This document shows, piece by piece, positions 8,001 through 17,132 of a DNA stretch of 64,000 nucleotides (positions within the stretch are counted from its first letter, which is position 1; each line of letters begins with the position of its first letter). This stretch comes from Changchengzhania lutea (GTDB lineage: Bacteria; Bacteroidota; Bacteroidia; Flavobacteriales; Flavobacteriaceae). Both the position numbers and the translations under genes were made by a program. The stretch spans positions 2,790,499-2,854,498 of the forward strand of contig NZ_CP039456.1 of the NCBI RefSeq assembly GCF_006974145.1. Reading direction: 5' to 3'. Below the pieces are notes generated by a model. That model saw only the letters and a list, made by a program, of their open reading frames with translations. It had not been told where the DNA came from and did no database searches.

Positions 8001-9941
8001 CTATTTATCTAGGGCTTGATGTGCTTCTGGCTTAAAGGCTCGCTTCCCAAAAATTTTCTCTAAATTATCTTTGAAAATGACTTCTTTCTCTAGAAGAACT
8101 TCAGCTAATTCTGTTAATTTATCTTTGTTTACTTCAAGAAGTTCAATAGCCCGTTGATATTGCTTTTCTATAATACTTGAAATTTCTTGATCTATCAATT
8201 CAGCGGTACGTTCGCTATACGGTTTTGAAAAACCATATTCGTTTTGCCCTGAAGAGTCATAATACGTTAAGTTTCCTACTTTGTCGCTGAGTCCGTAAAT
8301 AGTAACCATGGCTCTAGCTTGTTTGGTCACTTTTTCTAAATCGCTTAATGCTCCAGTCGAGATTTTATCGAAGATGACCTTTTCTGCGGCACGACCACCA
8401 AGGGCAGCACACATTTCGTCAAGCATTTGTTCAGGACGCACAATTAAGCGTTCTTCTGGCAAGTACCATGCAGCACCTAAAGAGCGTCCACGTGGCACAA
8501 TAGTAACTTTAACTAAAGGTGCGGCATGCTCAAGCATCCAACTCACGGTAGCATGTCCAGCTTCATGATACGCTACGGCTTTTTTCTCACTTGGCGTTAT
8601 AATTTTATTTTTCTTTTCCAATCCGCCAACAATTCTATCAACCGCGTCTAAGAAATCCTGTTTGTCAACTGCTTTTTTCCCGTTTCTCGCAGCAATTAAA
8701 GCCGCTTCATTACAAACGTTAGCAATATCGGCTCCAGAAAAACCAGGGGTTTGCTTAGATAGGAAATCCAAATCTAAATCCTTAGCCTTTTTAAGAGGTC
8801 TTAAATGCACTTCGAAAATTTCTTTACGCTCACGAACATCTGGTAAATCGACAAAAATTTGTCTATCAAAACGTCCAGCACGCATCAAAGCTTTATCTAA
8901 AATGTCTGCTCTATTCGTCGCTGCAATAACAATAACATTGGTGTTTGTACCAAACCCATCCATCTCAGTTAATAACTGGTTTAGCGTGTTTTCACGTTCG
9001 TCATTACTTCCAGACATGGCATTTTTACCTCTAGCGCGACCAATGGCATCAATTTCATCTATAAAAATAATAGAGGGTGATTTTTCTTTGGCTTGTTTGA
9101 AAAGGTCTCTAACTCTTGAGGCTCCAACTCCAACAAACATTTCAACAAAATCTGAACCAGATAAGGAAAAGAAAGGTACTTTAGCTTCACCTGCCACGGC
9201 ACGTGCTAACAATGTTTTTCCGGTTCCCGGAGGGCCAACTAATAGGGCACCTTTTGGTATTTTTCCACCTAATGAGGTATATTTTTCTGGAAACTTTAAA
9301 AAGTCCACAATTTCTTGAACTTCTTCTTTAGCGCCTTCTAAACCCGCAACATCTTTAAAGGTTGTTTTTACTTCCGTGTTTTGATCAAAAAGTTTCGCCT
9401 TTGATTTTCCGATATTAAAAATTTGTCCGCCTGCGCCTCCACCAGCACCACCAGACATACGTCTCATGATGAAAATCCAAACACCTATAAGCAAAACAAA
9501 CGGCAAAATGCCTAATAAGAAATCGGCTAAATGATTCTCGTCCCTGATAAAAACAGGTTCTAAATCTAAATCTTTGTCTTCAATAATGGTGTTTAACTTT
9601 TCCTGAAAAATGGTAAGATCTCCAAATTCAAATTTATAGTTTGGAAGTCTTGTAGCTGTTGGAATGAGCGTTGAAGGCTTCGAGTTTTTATGAATTTCTT
9701 TAGCCTGGGCATCTTTAGTTAGGTATACTCTTGCAATACTTTTATTTACAATTTCTACGCGATCCACATCACCATCTTCTACAAATTGAAAAAATCGCGT
9801 TGGATTAAGCGTGCTACCGCCTTGATAATCGCTACTACTAAATAATTGCGCACCAATAAAAATTGCTATAACAATACCATAAATCCAGTATGGACTAAAT
9901 TTTGGTTTCTTTTCTTTTATGTTTTTTTTCTCGTTTGCCAT
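8001..9941 (-). CDS. ftsH: ATP-dependent zinc metalloprotease FtsH
   Basis: Hexameric inner-membrane AAA+ protease that degrades unassembled membrane proteins and short-lived regulators. The 646 residues show a TM helix (about 18-34), a periplasmic domain, a second TM helix (about 142-160), a Gly-rich linker, Walker A GPPGTGKT (236-243), Walker B IIFIDEID (291-298), the SRH arginine region RAGRFDR, and the zinc site HEAGH (459-463). It lies 4 bases after rsfS and is probably co-transcribed with it. All catalytic residues are present. Confidence 0.98.
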   Translation of the reverse strand: MANEKKNIKEKKPKFSPYWIYGIVIAIFIGAQLFSSSDYQGGSTLNPTRFFQFVEDGDVDRVEIVNKSIARVYLTKDAQAKEIHKNSKPSTLIPTATRLPNYKFEFGDLTIFQEKLNTIIEDKDLDLEPVFIRDENHLADFLLGILPFVLLIGVWIFIMRRMSGGAGGGAGGQIFNIGKSKAKLFDQNTEVKTTFKDVAGLEGAKEEVQEIVDFLKFPEKYTSLGGKIPKGALLVGPPGTGKTLLARAVAGEAKVPFFSLSGSDFVEMFVGVGASRVRDLFKQAKEKSPSIIFIDEIDAIGRARGKNAMSGSNDERENTLNQLLTEMDGFGTNTNVIVIAATNRADILDKALMRAGRFDRQIFVDLPDVRERKEIFEVHLRPLKKAKDLDLDFLSKQTPGFSGADIANVCNEAALIAARNGKKAVDKQDFLDAVDRIVGGLEKKNKIITPSEKKAVAYHEAGHATVSWMLEHAAPLVKVTIVPRGRSLGAAWYLPEERLIVRPEQMLDEMCAALGGRAAEKVIFDKISTGALSDLEKVTKQARAMVTIYGLSDKVGNLTYYDSSGQNEYGFSKPYSERTAELIDQEISSIIEKQYQRAIELLEVNKDKLTELAEVLLEKEVIFKDNLEKIFGKRAFKPEAHQALDK

Positions 9942-9945
9942 GTTC

Positions 9946-10317
9946 TTAATAACTAGTTTCTATAACTGTTGTTTTTGCATCTCCCCAAAGACTCTCTATA
10001 TCATAATATTCTCTAATGTGCTTTTGAAACACATGTACAACAACATTTACATAATCTATTAATACCCATTCGGCATTATCTACGCCTTCGGTATGCCAAG
10101 GGTTGTCCTTTAGCTCTTTACTTACTGTTTTTTGAATTGAATTGACTATGGCATTTACCTGCGTATTTGAAGTCCCTTCGCAAATAATAAAATAATCACA
10201 AACTGTATTTTCAATTTCCCTTAAATCTAGTATATTAATCTCTTTGCCTTTAACATCTTCAATGCCACTTATTATTACTGATATTAGCTGATCTGCGTTT
10301 ATGTTTTCTTTCGCCAT
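9946..10317 (-). CDS. rsfS: Ribosomal silencing factor RsfS
   Basis: RsfS/Iojap protein that binds ribosomal protein L14 and blocks subunit joining under nutrient stress. The 123-residue length and core motifs match the family: ILDLREIENTVCDYFIICEGTSNTQVNA-like core, then WHTEGVDNAEWVLIDYVNVVVHVF and a C-terminal YYDIESLWGDA. It is the first gene of an rsfS-ftsH pair, with a -7 box 20 bases upstream. Confidence 0.95.
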   Translation of the reverse strand: MAKENINADQLISVIISGIEDVKGKEINILDLREIENTVCDYFIICEGTSNTQVNAIVNSIQKTVSKELKDNPWHTEGVDNAEWVLIDYVNVVVHVFQKHIREYYDIESLWGDAKTTVIETSY

Positions 10318-10336
10318 TAAATGTATTTAATTTATG

Positions 10337-10344
10337 CAAAGTTA
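10337..10344 (-). promoter_or_regulatory. -7 promoter element for rsfS-ftsH
   Basis: The minus-strand sequence TAACTTTG fits TAnnTTTG. It implies a short leader of roughly 10-15 bases before the rsfS start at 10317. Confidence 0.5.
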
Positions 10345-10410
10345 TTATTTTTTTAGTTCTTTATACTTTAAAATAATCATAAGATTTTAAAGTCATACCA
10401 TACCTTGCAT

Positions 10411-11142
10411 ATGCGTACAATCAAACTTAATGCCATCGATTCCACAAATAGCTATTTGCGGAACCTATTAATGCACAATGTTATAGAGGACTATACCACG
10501 GTAACCGCGAAATCACAGACTGCCGGCAGAGGACAAATGGGTACTGTTTGGGATGCACAAGCGTCTAAAAACCTAACCTTTAGCGTTTATAAGCGTACAG
10601 ATGAATTACCTCTAGAGTATCCATTTTATATCAGTATTGTCACCGCTTTGGCGTTGGTCAAGACCCTTCGTTTTTTTTCAATTTCTAGGTTGAGTATTAA
10701 ATGGCCTAACGACATTTTGTCAGAAGACAAGAAAATATGCGGTATTTTGATTGAGAATGTCATAAAAAATAATAGTATCAATGCCTCTATTATAGGTGTT
10801 GGGTTAAATGTGAATCAGACAGAATTCATAAATCTACCTAAAGCATTGTCACTAAAAATGGCTTCTGGAAAGATTTTCGATTTAGATGAAGTACTGAACA
10901 ACATACTGAAAAACCTAAAATATTATTTCGAGTTATTGAAACAAGAGCAATATGATATTTTAAAAAATGACTACGAGTCGTACCTTTTTAGAAAAGATAA
11001 ACCTTCAACATTCAAAGATGCTGAAGGCTCGATTTTTTCTGGTTATATAAAGCATGTTTCTAATAACGGAAATCTACAAATCTTGTTAGAAGATAACATT
11101 GTAAAAGAGTATGATTTAAAAGAAATCACACTTATGTATTGA
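10411..11142 (+). CDS. birA: Biotin--[acetyl-CoA-carboxylase] ligase
   Basis: Monofunctional biotin protein ligase that loads biotin onto the carboxyl-carrier protein of acetyl-CoA carboxylase. The catalytic core is complete: IDSTNSYLR, TAGRGQMG (the biotinyl-AMP loop, family GRGRxG with Gln here), SIKWPNDIL, KICGILIE and GVGLNVNQ. No N-terminal helix-turn-helix is present, so it should not be a repressor. I chose the ATG at 10411 over the TTG at 10405. The stop codon abuts the terminal inverted repeat of the dispersed element at 11141. Confidence 0.95.
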   Translation: MRTIKLNAIDSTNSYLRNLLMHNVIEDYTTVTAKSQTAGRGQMGTVWDAQASKNLTFSVYKRTDELPLEYPFYISIVTALALVKTLRFFSISRLSIKWPNDILSEDKKICGILIENVIKNNSINASIIGVGLNVNQTEFINLPKALSLKMASGKIFDLDEVLNNILKNLKYYFELLKQEQYDILKNDYESYLFRKDKPSTFKDAEGSIFSGYIKHVSNNGNLQILLEDNIVKEYDLKEITLMY

Positions 11143-11300
11143 ACTCGTTTAAACTTTTTCAATTAGCTAAAAAATTGTTTTTTTTGTACCCATTTTTCAT
11201 CTTTTTTCATTACGTAGCGCTGCTATGCAACTCAAAAAAAACCTTAACTGGTCACAAAATGACTAATTCTCGACTCAATCCAAAAAGTTTAAACAAGTTC
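11141..11300. repeat. Dispersed 160-bp repeat with terminal inverted repeats, copy 1
   Basis: The ends GAACTCGTTTAAACTTTTT (11141-11159) and AAAAAGTTTAAACAAGTTC (11282-11300) are inverted repeats matching at 18 of 19 positions. The interior matches the opposite-strand segment at 47297-47434 at most positions over about 135 bases. It fills exactly the space between the convergent stop codons of birA and the SRPBCC gene. It could be a MITE-like element or a structured transcript end. A weak open frame of 67 codons across it is not considered a gene. Confidence 0.7.
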
Positions 11301-11301
11301 A

Positions 11302-11697
11302 CTAAATGGATTTTGGAATACTGGTTACTAGTGTTTCAATAAACTTCGTTATAGGTTTTTTAATCATCATAGCCATCATCGGGTTAAAATCGCCTTTAAA
11401 CTCAAGTTGTACTTCACTTTGCGTATCATTTACCTTGGTAATATTGCCAATGAGCGAAAAATCCAGCTTACCGCCAGCAGCACCAAGTATAATCTTATTG
11501 GGAGGCATGGTTTCTTTCTTTTTAAGCACTATTTCTGGCATTCCTTTTAAGGCGAACAAAAATTTATCATCATCAAGAACTTCAAATTTACTAATGTTTT
11601 CAGGCATTAGTAATTCAAAATTTTTAATATCGGATAAAAAATCAAAGACGTCTTGAGGTGATTTTTCAACACTAATCTTAGGTGACTCTAAATTCAT
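11302..11697 (-). CDS. SRPBCC-family lipid/ligand-binding-like protein
   Basis: Small cytoplasmic protein with the START/Bet v1-like (SRPBCC) sequence pattern. It begins SPKISVEKSPQDVFDFLSDIKNF, the hallmark N-terminal strand and helix, continues with alternating strands, and ends in a long amphipathic helix (PMMAMMIKKPITKFIETL). At 131 residues it is the size of a single domain. The ligand is unknown. It is convergent with birA and about 55 bases downstream of pyrE on the same strand, so it may be co-transcribed with pyrE. Confidence 0.8.
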   Translation of the reverse strand: MNLESPKISVEKSPQDVFDFLSDIKNFELLMPENISKFEVLDDDKFLFALKGMPEIVLKKKETMPPNKIILGAAGGKLDFSLIGNITKVNDTQSEVQLEFKGDFNPMMAMMIKKPITKFIETLVTSIPKSI

Positions 11698-11752
11698 ATA
11701 GTTGTAATTTTTTTTTTTTGTTGAATGAGCTAAACAGCTTTATACGTTTATA

Positions 11753-12397
11753 TCAATTAGCGTTCCATTCACTAGGATTAGTATTCCAATTTTTTAAGGT
11801 TTCCAATTCTTCAGAAGAAATATATTTCGTTTCCAAAGCCTGTTCCAATAAACTATCGTAGTTACTTAATGTATGTAACATGATCTGCTCATCTTTAAAG
11901 TTTTTAGTAGCTACATCGAAGCCATAAGTAAAAATAGCAATCATGCCTTTTACATGAACCTCTGCTTCTTTAAGGGCTCTCACGGCATTCAAACTACTTT
12001 TTCCCGTGCTAATCAAATCTTCAACTACAACAACGTTTTGTCCTTTTTCAATAAAGCCTTCTATCTGATTTTTTCTGCCATGACCTTTTGCATCGGGTCT
12101 CACATATATAAAAGGCAAGCCTAAATATTCTGCTACAAGCATGCCAATGCCAATAGCTCCAGTGGCAACGCCAGCTATAGCATCTGGTTTGCCGTAGTGT
12201 TTTTGTATATGTTTTCCCATAGTTTCGCGGATATAGTTACGAATGGGCGGGTAGGAAAGTACAATACGGTTGTCACAATAAATGGGAGATTTCCAGCCTG
12301 ATGCCCAAGTAAAAGGGTCTTGAGGACTTAATTTAATAGCATGTATTTGCAATAAAACCTCGGCTGTTTTTTTTGCGGTATCTTTATTAAAAATCAT
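11753..12397 (-). CDS. pyrE: Orotate phosphoribosyltransferase
   Basis: Pyrimidine biosynthesis enzyme that joins orotate and PRPP to give OMP. The PRPP-binding motif VVVVEDLISTGKSS and the Lys/His loop VRPDAKGHGRKNQIEG are intact, as is WASGWKSPIYCDNR. The ATG at 12397 gives 214 residues, the normal length beginning MIFNKDTAKKTAE. An upstream ATG at 12475 would add 26 basic, hydrophobic residues not typical of the family. It is divergent from the NUDIX gene, with about 130 bases between. Confidence 0.95.
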   Translation of the reverse strand: MIFNKDTAKKTAEVLLQIHAIKLSPQDPFTWASGWKSPIYCDNRIVLSYPPIRNYIRETMGKHIQKHYGKPDAIAGVATGAIGIGMLVAEYLGLPFIYVRPDAKGHGRKNQIEGFIEKGQNVVVVEDLISTGKSSLNAVRALKEAEVHVKGMIAIFTYGFDVATKNFKDEQIMLHTLSNYDSLLEQALETKYISSEELETLKNWNTNPSEWNAN

Positions 12398-12527
12398 GCT
12401 GGTAAAATTACGCATAAAATTGCTTTTACAAATTAGTTTCAAATGAATTAAAATATTTTTTTTAACAGTCCCCATAATGAAGCGAAAAATGATATTTTTA
12501 CAAAAATCTTATTTTTAATTATTAAGG

Positions 12528-13109
12528 ATGTATAAAGTTTTTGTTGGTGACAAACCTATAGTTCTAACAACTGTTGTTGAAAAGGAATCCAATTTTAAAA
12601 ACTACCTACTAAAAACGGTCAATATTAGTAAAGTTATTAAAGAGCTTAACAAAACCGATATACAAGAAATACGCCTCATTCATAAAAACGAGAAGAAATT
12701 GCTTAAGAAGTTTCTAAAGAAATTACCCAAGGTAGTCGCTGGTGGTGGAAAAGTGTACAATGATGATGATCAGGTTCTTTTCATTTATAGAAATGATAAA
12801 TGGGATTTGCCAAAAGGCAAGGCAGAAAAGCACGAAACTATTGAGGAGACTTCTATTCGGGAGGTTACCGAGGAAACAGGCGTTTCTGGATTAGAAATCA
12901 CAAAACCTTTGGATACCACGTACCATATTTTTAAACGCAATGGGAGGCATAAAATTAAAATCACCTATTGGTTTGAAATGAAAACCAGTTTTATTGGTAA
13001 TTTATATCCTCAAGAAAATGAAGGTATTACAGATGTAAAATGGCTGAATACTAGCCAGATTAATGATGCGCTTAAAAATTCGTATGCCAATATAAAGTTA
13101 CTCCTTTAG
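12528..13109 (+). CDS. NUDIX hydrolase
   Basis: Cytoplasmic hydrolase acting on a nucleoside diphosphate linked to some other moiety; exact substrate unknown. The Nudix box is complete, beginning at the Gly of PKGKAEKHE and ending REVTEETGV, so the metal-binding glutamates are all present. About 65 residues precede the Nudix domain, a layout seen in Flavobacterial homologues next to pyrE. It is divergent from pyrE and convergent with the TonB receptor, 10 bases from the latter's stop. Confidence 0.88.
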   Translation: MYKVFVGDKPIVLTTVVEKESNFKNYLLKTVNISKVIKELNKTDIQEIRLIHKNEKKLLKKFLKKLPKVVAGGGKVYNDDDQVLFIYRNDKWDLPKGKAEKHETIEETSIREVTEETGVSGLEITKPLDTTYHIFKRNGRHKIKITYWFEMKTSFIGNLYPQENEGITDVKWLNTSQINDALKNSYANIKLLL

Positions 13110-13119
13110 GGAATACTAA

Positions 13120-15435
13120 TTAAAAGCTAACCCTAAAGCTCAAATTTGGGGTTATGCCTAAGGATTGATTTTCCACTGGAATAACTTCATTTTTATCATC
13201 TAAACTGTAATATTTATTTATAATATTCTTTTTATTCAAAACGTTCCAAACGGAAGCACCTATTTGGGCATGTACCTTATGGCTTATGTCAAAGACATAG
13301 GTCGCAGAGCAGTCTGCTCGTAAATAATCTTCTATTCTAGTGGAATTGGGAAGTTGATATTCTATCGCATCAAAACTATTCGTATCGTCATTTGTTACAG
13401 GTTGTGTTGTAGGTTTACCAGTATGCCAGTTCAATCCTAAGGCTACTTTTAAATCGTTATAGGTGTACGTGCCACCAAAAGTTATGGAGTGCCTTACGTC
13501 CGCATTATTTGGGAATGAATTTCCATCGTTTAGCTTCTTAAATGTATAATTGTTTGTGCTATACGAATAGGATATCCATGTGCTTATAACATTATTGAAT
13601 TGTTTATTTAACAATACATCAACGCCTTTAATTTCATAACTACCAATACTATTTGTAAATTGATATTGATTTTGAAAGCCCTGGCTTCTAGTGGTTATAC
13701 TATCCACTTTTTTGATGTACCCTTCGGCACTAATCAATAATTTGTTTTTATTAAAATGAACCCCTAAGGAGACTTGTTTGCTCTTTATAACAGGAATATT
13801 ATCATTATTCGACAATACCCAACGCCGTTTTTCAATGCCCAAAAAATCATTTTGTAAATCGATGATTTGAGACGTGGTCTGACTTTTAAATTCTCCTAGT
13901 AATTCAAATCTAAAATAATTAAAGAAACGCTGACTCAAACTTAATCTGGGTTCAGCAAAAAACATATTAAACTTATTGATGTAATTTAAACGCGTCCCTA
14001 ATGTTAATTTTGTTTTGGCATTGTTTGATAAAAAACCAGTTTCCCCATATGCTGAATGGCTACGAATCACTTCTTTTATATAACTCCTAAATTCTGGATT
14101 ATTAACATCTTCAAGGTTGCTAATACCAACTTCAGTAAATTGATAGCCACCATTTATGTTGAATTGATTATTCAGCATATAAGTCATGTCTAGCTTAAAA
14201 GAACCGTCATATACCTCATTTTCTTGAATTAAGCGCTGGTCGTTAATGATGTCGAAATTGGTAGCATCCAAATCATAATGAGACATATACACTTGTGCCG
14301 TTGATGATAGCTTAGGGTTCCAATTTCTGGAATAAGTGATTCCCGTGGCTAAGTTTTGTTGTGATAAATTACTGTTTAAAGCTTCGTTCCTGTCATTTAT
14401 AGTGGCCTGTTCTTCGTAATCTAAACGGTTGTTCACATTTAAAAAATGAAATCTAATCTTGTCTTTTTTTGAAATATCATAAAGAAATTTGGCCGTAATG
14501 TCATAAAAATAGAACGATTCGTTTTTAGAAATAGAATTTGGGTTCGAATTGCTTAAATCTGAATCTTGAAACACCCGGTTGAAATATTGATCATAGGTGG
14601 GCGTAGTAATTAAATCTGTAATGGAGCGGCGTGTAGAAACTTGTAATTCGGTTTTTTTGGATAATGGAATTTTAGCGTACACATCGGCATTAATTAAATT
14701 AAAACCAGCACCAGCCTTAAATTGCTGATCCAGTTTATTAGGTAATTGAATATCTATAATACTGGATATACCATCTCCGTATTTGGCGCTTGTGCCATTT
14801 TTATAAACGGTAACTTGTTCGGTTATATAAGGATTGAAGGCGGAAATGAGTCCGAAAAAATGCCCCGATTGATACATCTTTATGCCGTCCCAAAGTAGTA
14901 GGTTTTGGTCGTGCGTGCCCCCACGGATATTTATATTTGATACCGTTTCATCAATACTCATCACACCTGGAAGCGCTTGTATGGTTTGTAAGACATCAGG
15001 TTCTATTAAACCTGGTAAAATACCGAAGCTATCAGGTTTTACTGTTACAGACCCATCATTTAGTTTGGTAATACCTCGGGTTAGGTAATTGGTGATAATG
15101 ACCTCGTCTAAATTTTGAACCCGATGTAGCGGGTTACCTTGATCTATTTTTTTTATGACCACGAACCGATTATCAAGCAATTGAAAGTCTAAAAAGGTTT
15201 CTTTTTCGAGTAAATTTAATACGTCTTCTAAAGAAAGGAGCGTATCTGGGTTCTTGATTCTTTTGTCTTTAATGGTGTCATCAGCAAAAGAAAAGCTAAT
15301 ATTGTAGCGCGTTTCAAGAGTTTTTAAAACAGTAACAAGTAGTTGCTTTTCTTCTTGAATAGTTTGCGCTTTTAGGTTGGCAACATTCAAAAAAAACAAT
15401 ATAGCAAAAATTAAAAAATTAAAGTTTTTACTCAC
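13120..15435 (-). CDS. STN-domain TonB-dependent outer-membrane receptor
   Basis: Outer-membrane 22-stranded barrel transporter/signal transducer of the FecA type. After the signal peptide (ending LKAQ) there is an STN-like secretin/TonB short N-terminal domain (about residues 25-95), a TonB-box-like segment LDEVIITNY, a plug domain with QALPGVMSIDETVSNINIRGGTHDQNLLLWDG, and a barrel ending in a terminal phenylalanine strand (NLSFRVSF). The STN domain is the part that contacts the FecR-type anti-sigma protein encoded just upstream, with which this gene overlaps by 8 bases. The ligand cannot be read from the sequence. No SusD-like partner is nearby. Confidence 0.93.
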   Translation of the reverse strand: MSKNFNFLIFAILFFLNVANLKAQTIQEEKQLLVTVLKTLETRYNISFSFADDTIKDKRIKNPDTLLSLEDVLNLLEKETFLDFQLLDNRFVVIKKIDQGNPLHRVQNLDEVIITNYLTRGITKLNDGSVTVKPDSFGILPGLIEPDVLQTIQALPGVMSIDETVSNINIRGGTHDQNLLLWDGIKMYQSGHFFGLISAFNPYITEQVTVYKNGTSAKYGDGISSIIDIQLPNKLDQQFKAGAGFNLINADVYAKIPLSKKTELQVSTRRSITDLITTPTYDQYFNRVFQDSDLSNSNPNSISKNESFYFYDITAKFLYDISKKDKIRFHFLNVNNRLDYEEQATINDRNEALNSNLSQQNLATGITYSRNWNPKLSSTAQVYMSHYDLDATNFDIINDQRLIQENEVYDGSFKLDMTYMLNNQFNINGGYQFTEVGISNLEDVNNPEFRSYIKEVIRSHSAYGETGFLSNNAKTKLTLGTRLNYINKFNMFFAEPRLSLSQRFFNYFRFELLGEFKSQTTSQIIDLQNDFLGIEKRRWVLSNNDNIPVIKSKQVSLGVHFNKNKLLISAEGYIKKVDSITTRSQGFQNQYQFTNSIGSYEIKGVDVLLNKQFNNVISTWISYSYSTNNYTFKKLNDGNSFPNNADVRHSITFGGTYTYNDLKVALGLNWHTGKPTTQPVTNDDTNSFDAIEYQLPNSTRIEDYLRADCSATYVFDISHKVHAQIGASVWNVLNKKNIINKYYSLDDKNEVIPVENQSLGITPNLSFRVSF

Positions 15436-16342
15436 CTTTTAATATGATAGTATCGTTGGTTTTACTATATGTTACATGTAAGGGTAAGGTAATGGATTTT
15501 AAAGCAATTTCTAAATTATCATGAGTAAAACTACCTGTAAAAAGTTGTGTGGAATCAATATTAATCAATGTAAAATCTACACTGTATTGTCTTTCAAATT
15601 CAGCAATAACTGTTTTGTACGGTAAGCTTTTAAAGGTGCTTTCGTTATTTAGCCACGAAGGAGTTGAGCGGTTTTCTTTTTCTTTAGCAATGGTTTTCCC
15701 ATCAATAATTAAAAAACTGTCTCCAGGTTTTAATTTTGTTTCTTTCGATTTGTAGGTAACTCCAACTAAACCTTCGTAGCAAATAACCTCAAAATGATTG
15801 TCCCGTTGTTTTACATTAAATTGCGTACCATAAACGGTAACAGTTCCTGATTTGGTAATCACCTTAAATGAAGAGCCTTTGGCAACTTTAAAGAAAGCTT
15901 CGCCTTCAAGTTCCACATCACGGTCTTTTTTCCAATGGTTTTTATTAAAAACCAATAGCGATTTTGCGTTGAGGAAAACACTGGATGCGTCTGGGAGCGC
16001 AATAGTTGTTTTTTGAGCCAGATCCGTTGTGATTTTAGTATCTAAAGTCGTGGTGTAATAATACACGCTAAAACAAATGGCTAAAACAGCAGCAATTCGT
16101 AGAAACGGCTTCAACCAATGTGTTGGGGTTTGGGTTTTACCCCCGATAACTGTCGGTGTAATTTTAGATAATACGTTTTCAAGTTCTTTTGAAGTGTCGT
16201 AATCATCTGCCTTAAAAGCTTGTAGCCCGGAATTTAACCTTACTAAATCATCATAGTCTTCAAGGTTTTTAAACGCTTGTAGCTCCTGATCATTTAGATC
16301 ATTATTTAACCATTTCGATATTAAAGTTTCTCTGTTCATCAT
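15428..16342 (-). CDS. FecR-family anti-sigma factor
   Basis: Inner-membrane regulator that links a TonB receptor to its ECF sigma factor. It has a short cytoplasmic N-terminal region, one TM helix (FLRIAAVLAICFSVYYYTT, about residues 85-105), and a periplasmic FecR domain with TTIALPDASSVFLNAKS, EGEAFFKVAKGSSFKVITKSGT-like and VYGTQFNVK motifs. A C-terminal DUF4974-type domain (SLPYKTVIAEFERQYSVDF, THDNLEIALKSI) would contact the receptor STN domain. Two adjacent ATGs at 16342 and 16339 are possible starts. It lies between the sigma factor gene and the receptor gene. Confidence 0.93.
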   Translation of the reverse strand: MMNRETLISKWLNNDLNDQELQAFKNLEDYDDLVRLNSGLQAFKADDYDTSKELENVLSKITPTVIGGKTQTPTHWLKPFLRIAAVLAICFSVYYYTTTLDTKITTDLAQKTTIALPDASSVFLNAKSLLVFNKNHWKKDRDVELEGEAFFKVAKGSSFKVITKSGTVTVYGTQFNVKQRDNHFEVICYEGLVGVTYKSKETKLKPGDSFLIIDGKTIAKEKENRSTPSWLNNESTFKSLPYKTVIAEFERQYSVDFTLINIDSTQLFTGSFTHDNLEIALKSITLPLHVTYSKTNDTIILKGE

Positions 16343-16468
16343 TTTCTTATACAACTATATAACAGTTAAGTTTTATTTTTTCCTACCCTCAATTAAAAAA
16401 AGTTTAAAATTCAATATTCAAAGTTTATTGGTAATCAATTTTGAATCTTAAACCTGAAACTTTTGAAC

Positions 16469-16984
16469 TTAAAGTTCCTTAATATCCTTCCGTAACTTTT
16501 TTAAAGCGCCATAAATACGTTTTTCAACTGCTTTCGTCGATATGTCTAAAAGTGCTGCAATCTCCTTAAAACGTTTTCCTTCTACACGGTTCATCATAAA
16601 GGCAACGCGTTGTGCTTCGGTTAAATTGGCCAGTGCTTTTTGCAGTTTATCATAATATTCGCTTTCCTGCATTAAAAATTCAGGACTCTCATTGGTATAC
16701 TGTTTCGGTTTGGTTTGTTGGTGTTTTAAAACTACTTTTTGGTGTGCCACTTCATTTAGCATCATATTATTGGCAGTGGTAAATAAGAAACTCTTTGCTT
16801 TATCGGGTGAGATTTTTGTGCAATTTTGCCAGAGCTTTATAAAGGCTTCCTGCACTTTATCCTTGGGGTTTAGTAAATCACCAAACTTATAGTATAAAAA
16901 ATCGTGTAAATTTTTAGAATGCTTATTAAAAATAGATGAAAACAGTCGCTCTTCGCAAATATTATCATGTAGTTGTTTGCCCAT
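16469..16984 (-). CDS. ECF RNA polymerase sigma factor (FecI-like)
   Basis: Alternative sigma factor of the extracytoplasmic-function class. Region 2 (about residues 15-75) reads FSSIFNKHSKNLHDFLYYKFGD ... QEAFIKLWQN, and region 4 (about 110-165) carries the helix-turn-helix AQRVAFMMNRVEGKRFKEIA ... STKAVEKRIYGALKKLRK. With the adjacent FecR and STN-TonB receptor genes it forms a cell-surface signalling set. A 126-base gap separates it from fecR. The upstream intergenic region is shared with the divergent repeat lipoprotein, a possible sigma target. Confidence 0.95.
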   Translation of the reverse strand: MGKQLHDNICEERLFSSIFNKHSKNLHDFLYYKFGDLLNPKDKVQEAFIKLWQNCTKISPDKAKSFLFTTANNMMLNEVAHQKVVLKHQQTKPKQYTNESPEFLMQESEYYDKLQKALANLTEAQRVAFMMNRVEGKRFKEIAALLDISTKAVEKRIYGALKKLRKDIKEL

Positions 16985-17019
16985 AAAAAGTGGTAGTTGG
17001 TGGCACTAAAATAAGGCTT

Positions 17020-17046
17020 TTTGGAATTTGGAATTTGGAATTTTTG
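17020..17046. repeat. Short tandem repeat TTGGAAT-type
   Basis: Three consecutive 7-bp units (TTTGGAA) lie between the divergent sigma factor and lipoprotein genes. Copy number may vary by slippage. A regulatory role is speculative. Confidence 0.5.
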
Positions 17047-17132
17047 ATTTTTTTTCAAAAGTGGGGGTAGGGATTTTTGAAGTTATCCTGTTTTATTATC
17101 AAAACGACATGTTTAACCCAAAATCAAATATC

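Noticed and set aside
8662-9318. Long open frame (218 codons) antisense to ftsH
   Set aside because: It mirrors the conserved AAA+ coding strand, has no recognisable protein features or promoter, and is a by-product of codon bias in ftsH.
11139-11342. 67-codon open frame over the dispersed repeat after birA
   Set aside because: It overlaps birA and the convergent SRPBCC gene, consists mostly of the repeat, and the second copy does not keep the frame.
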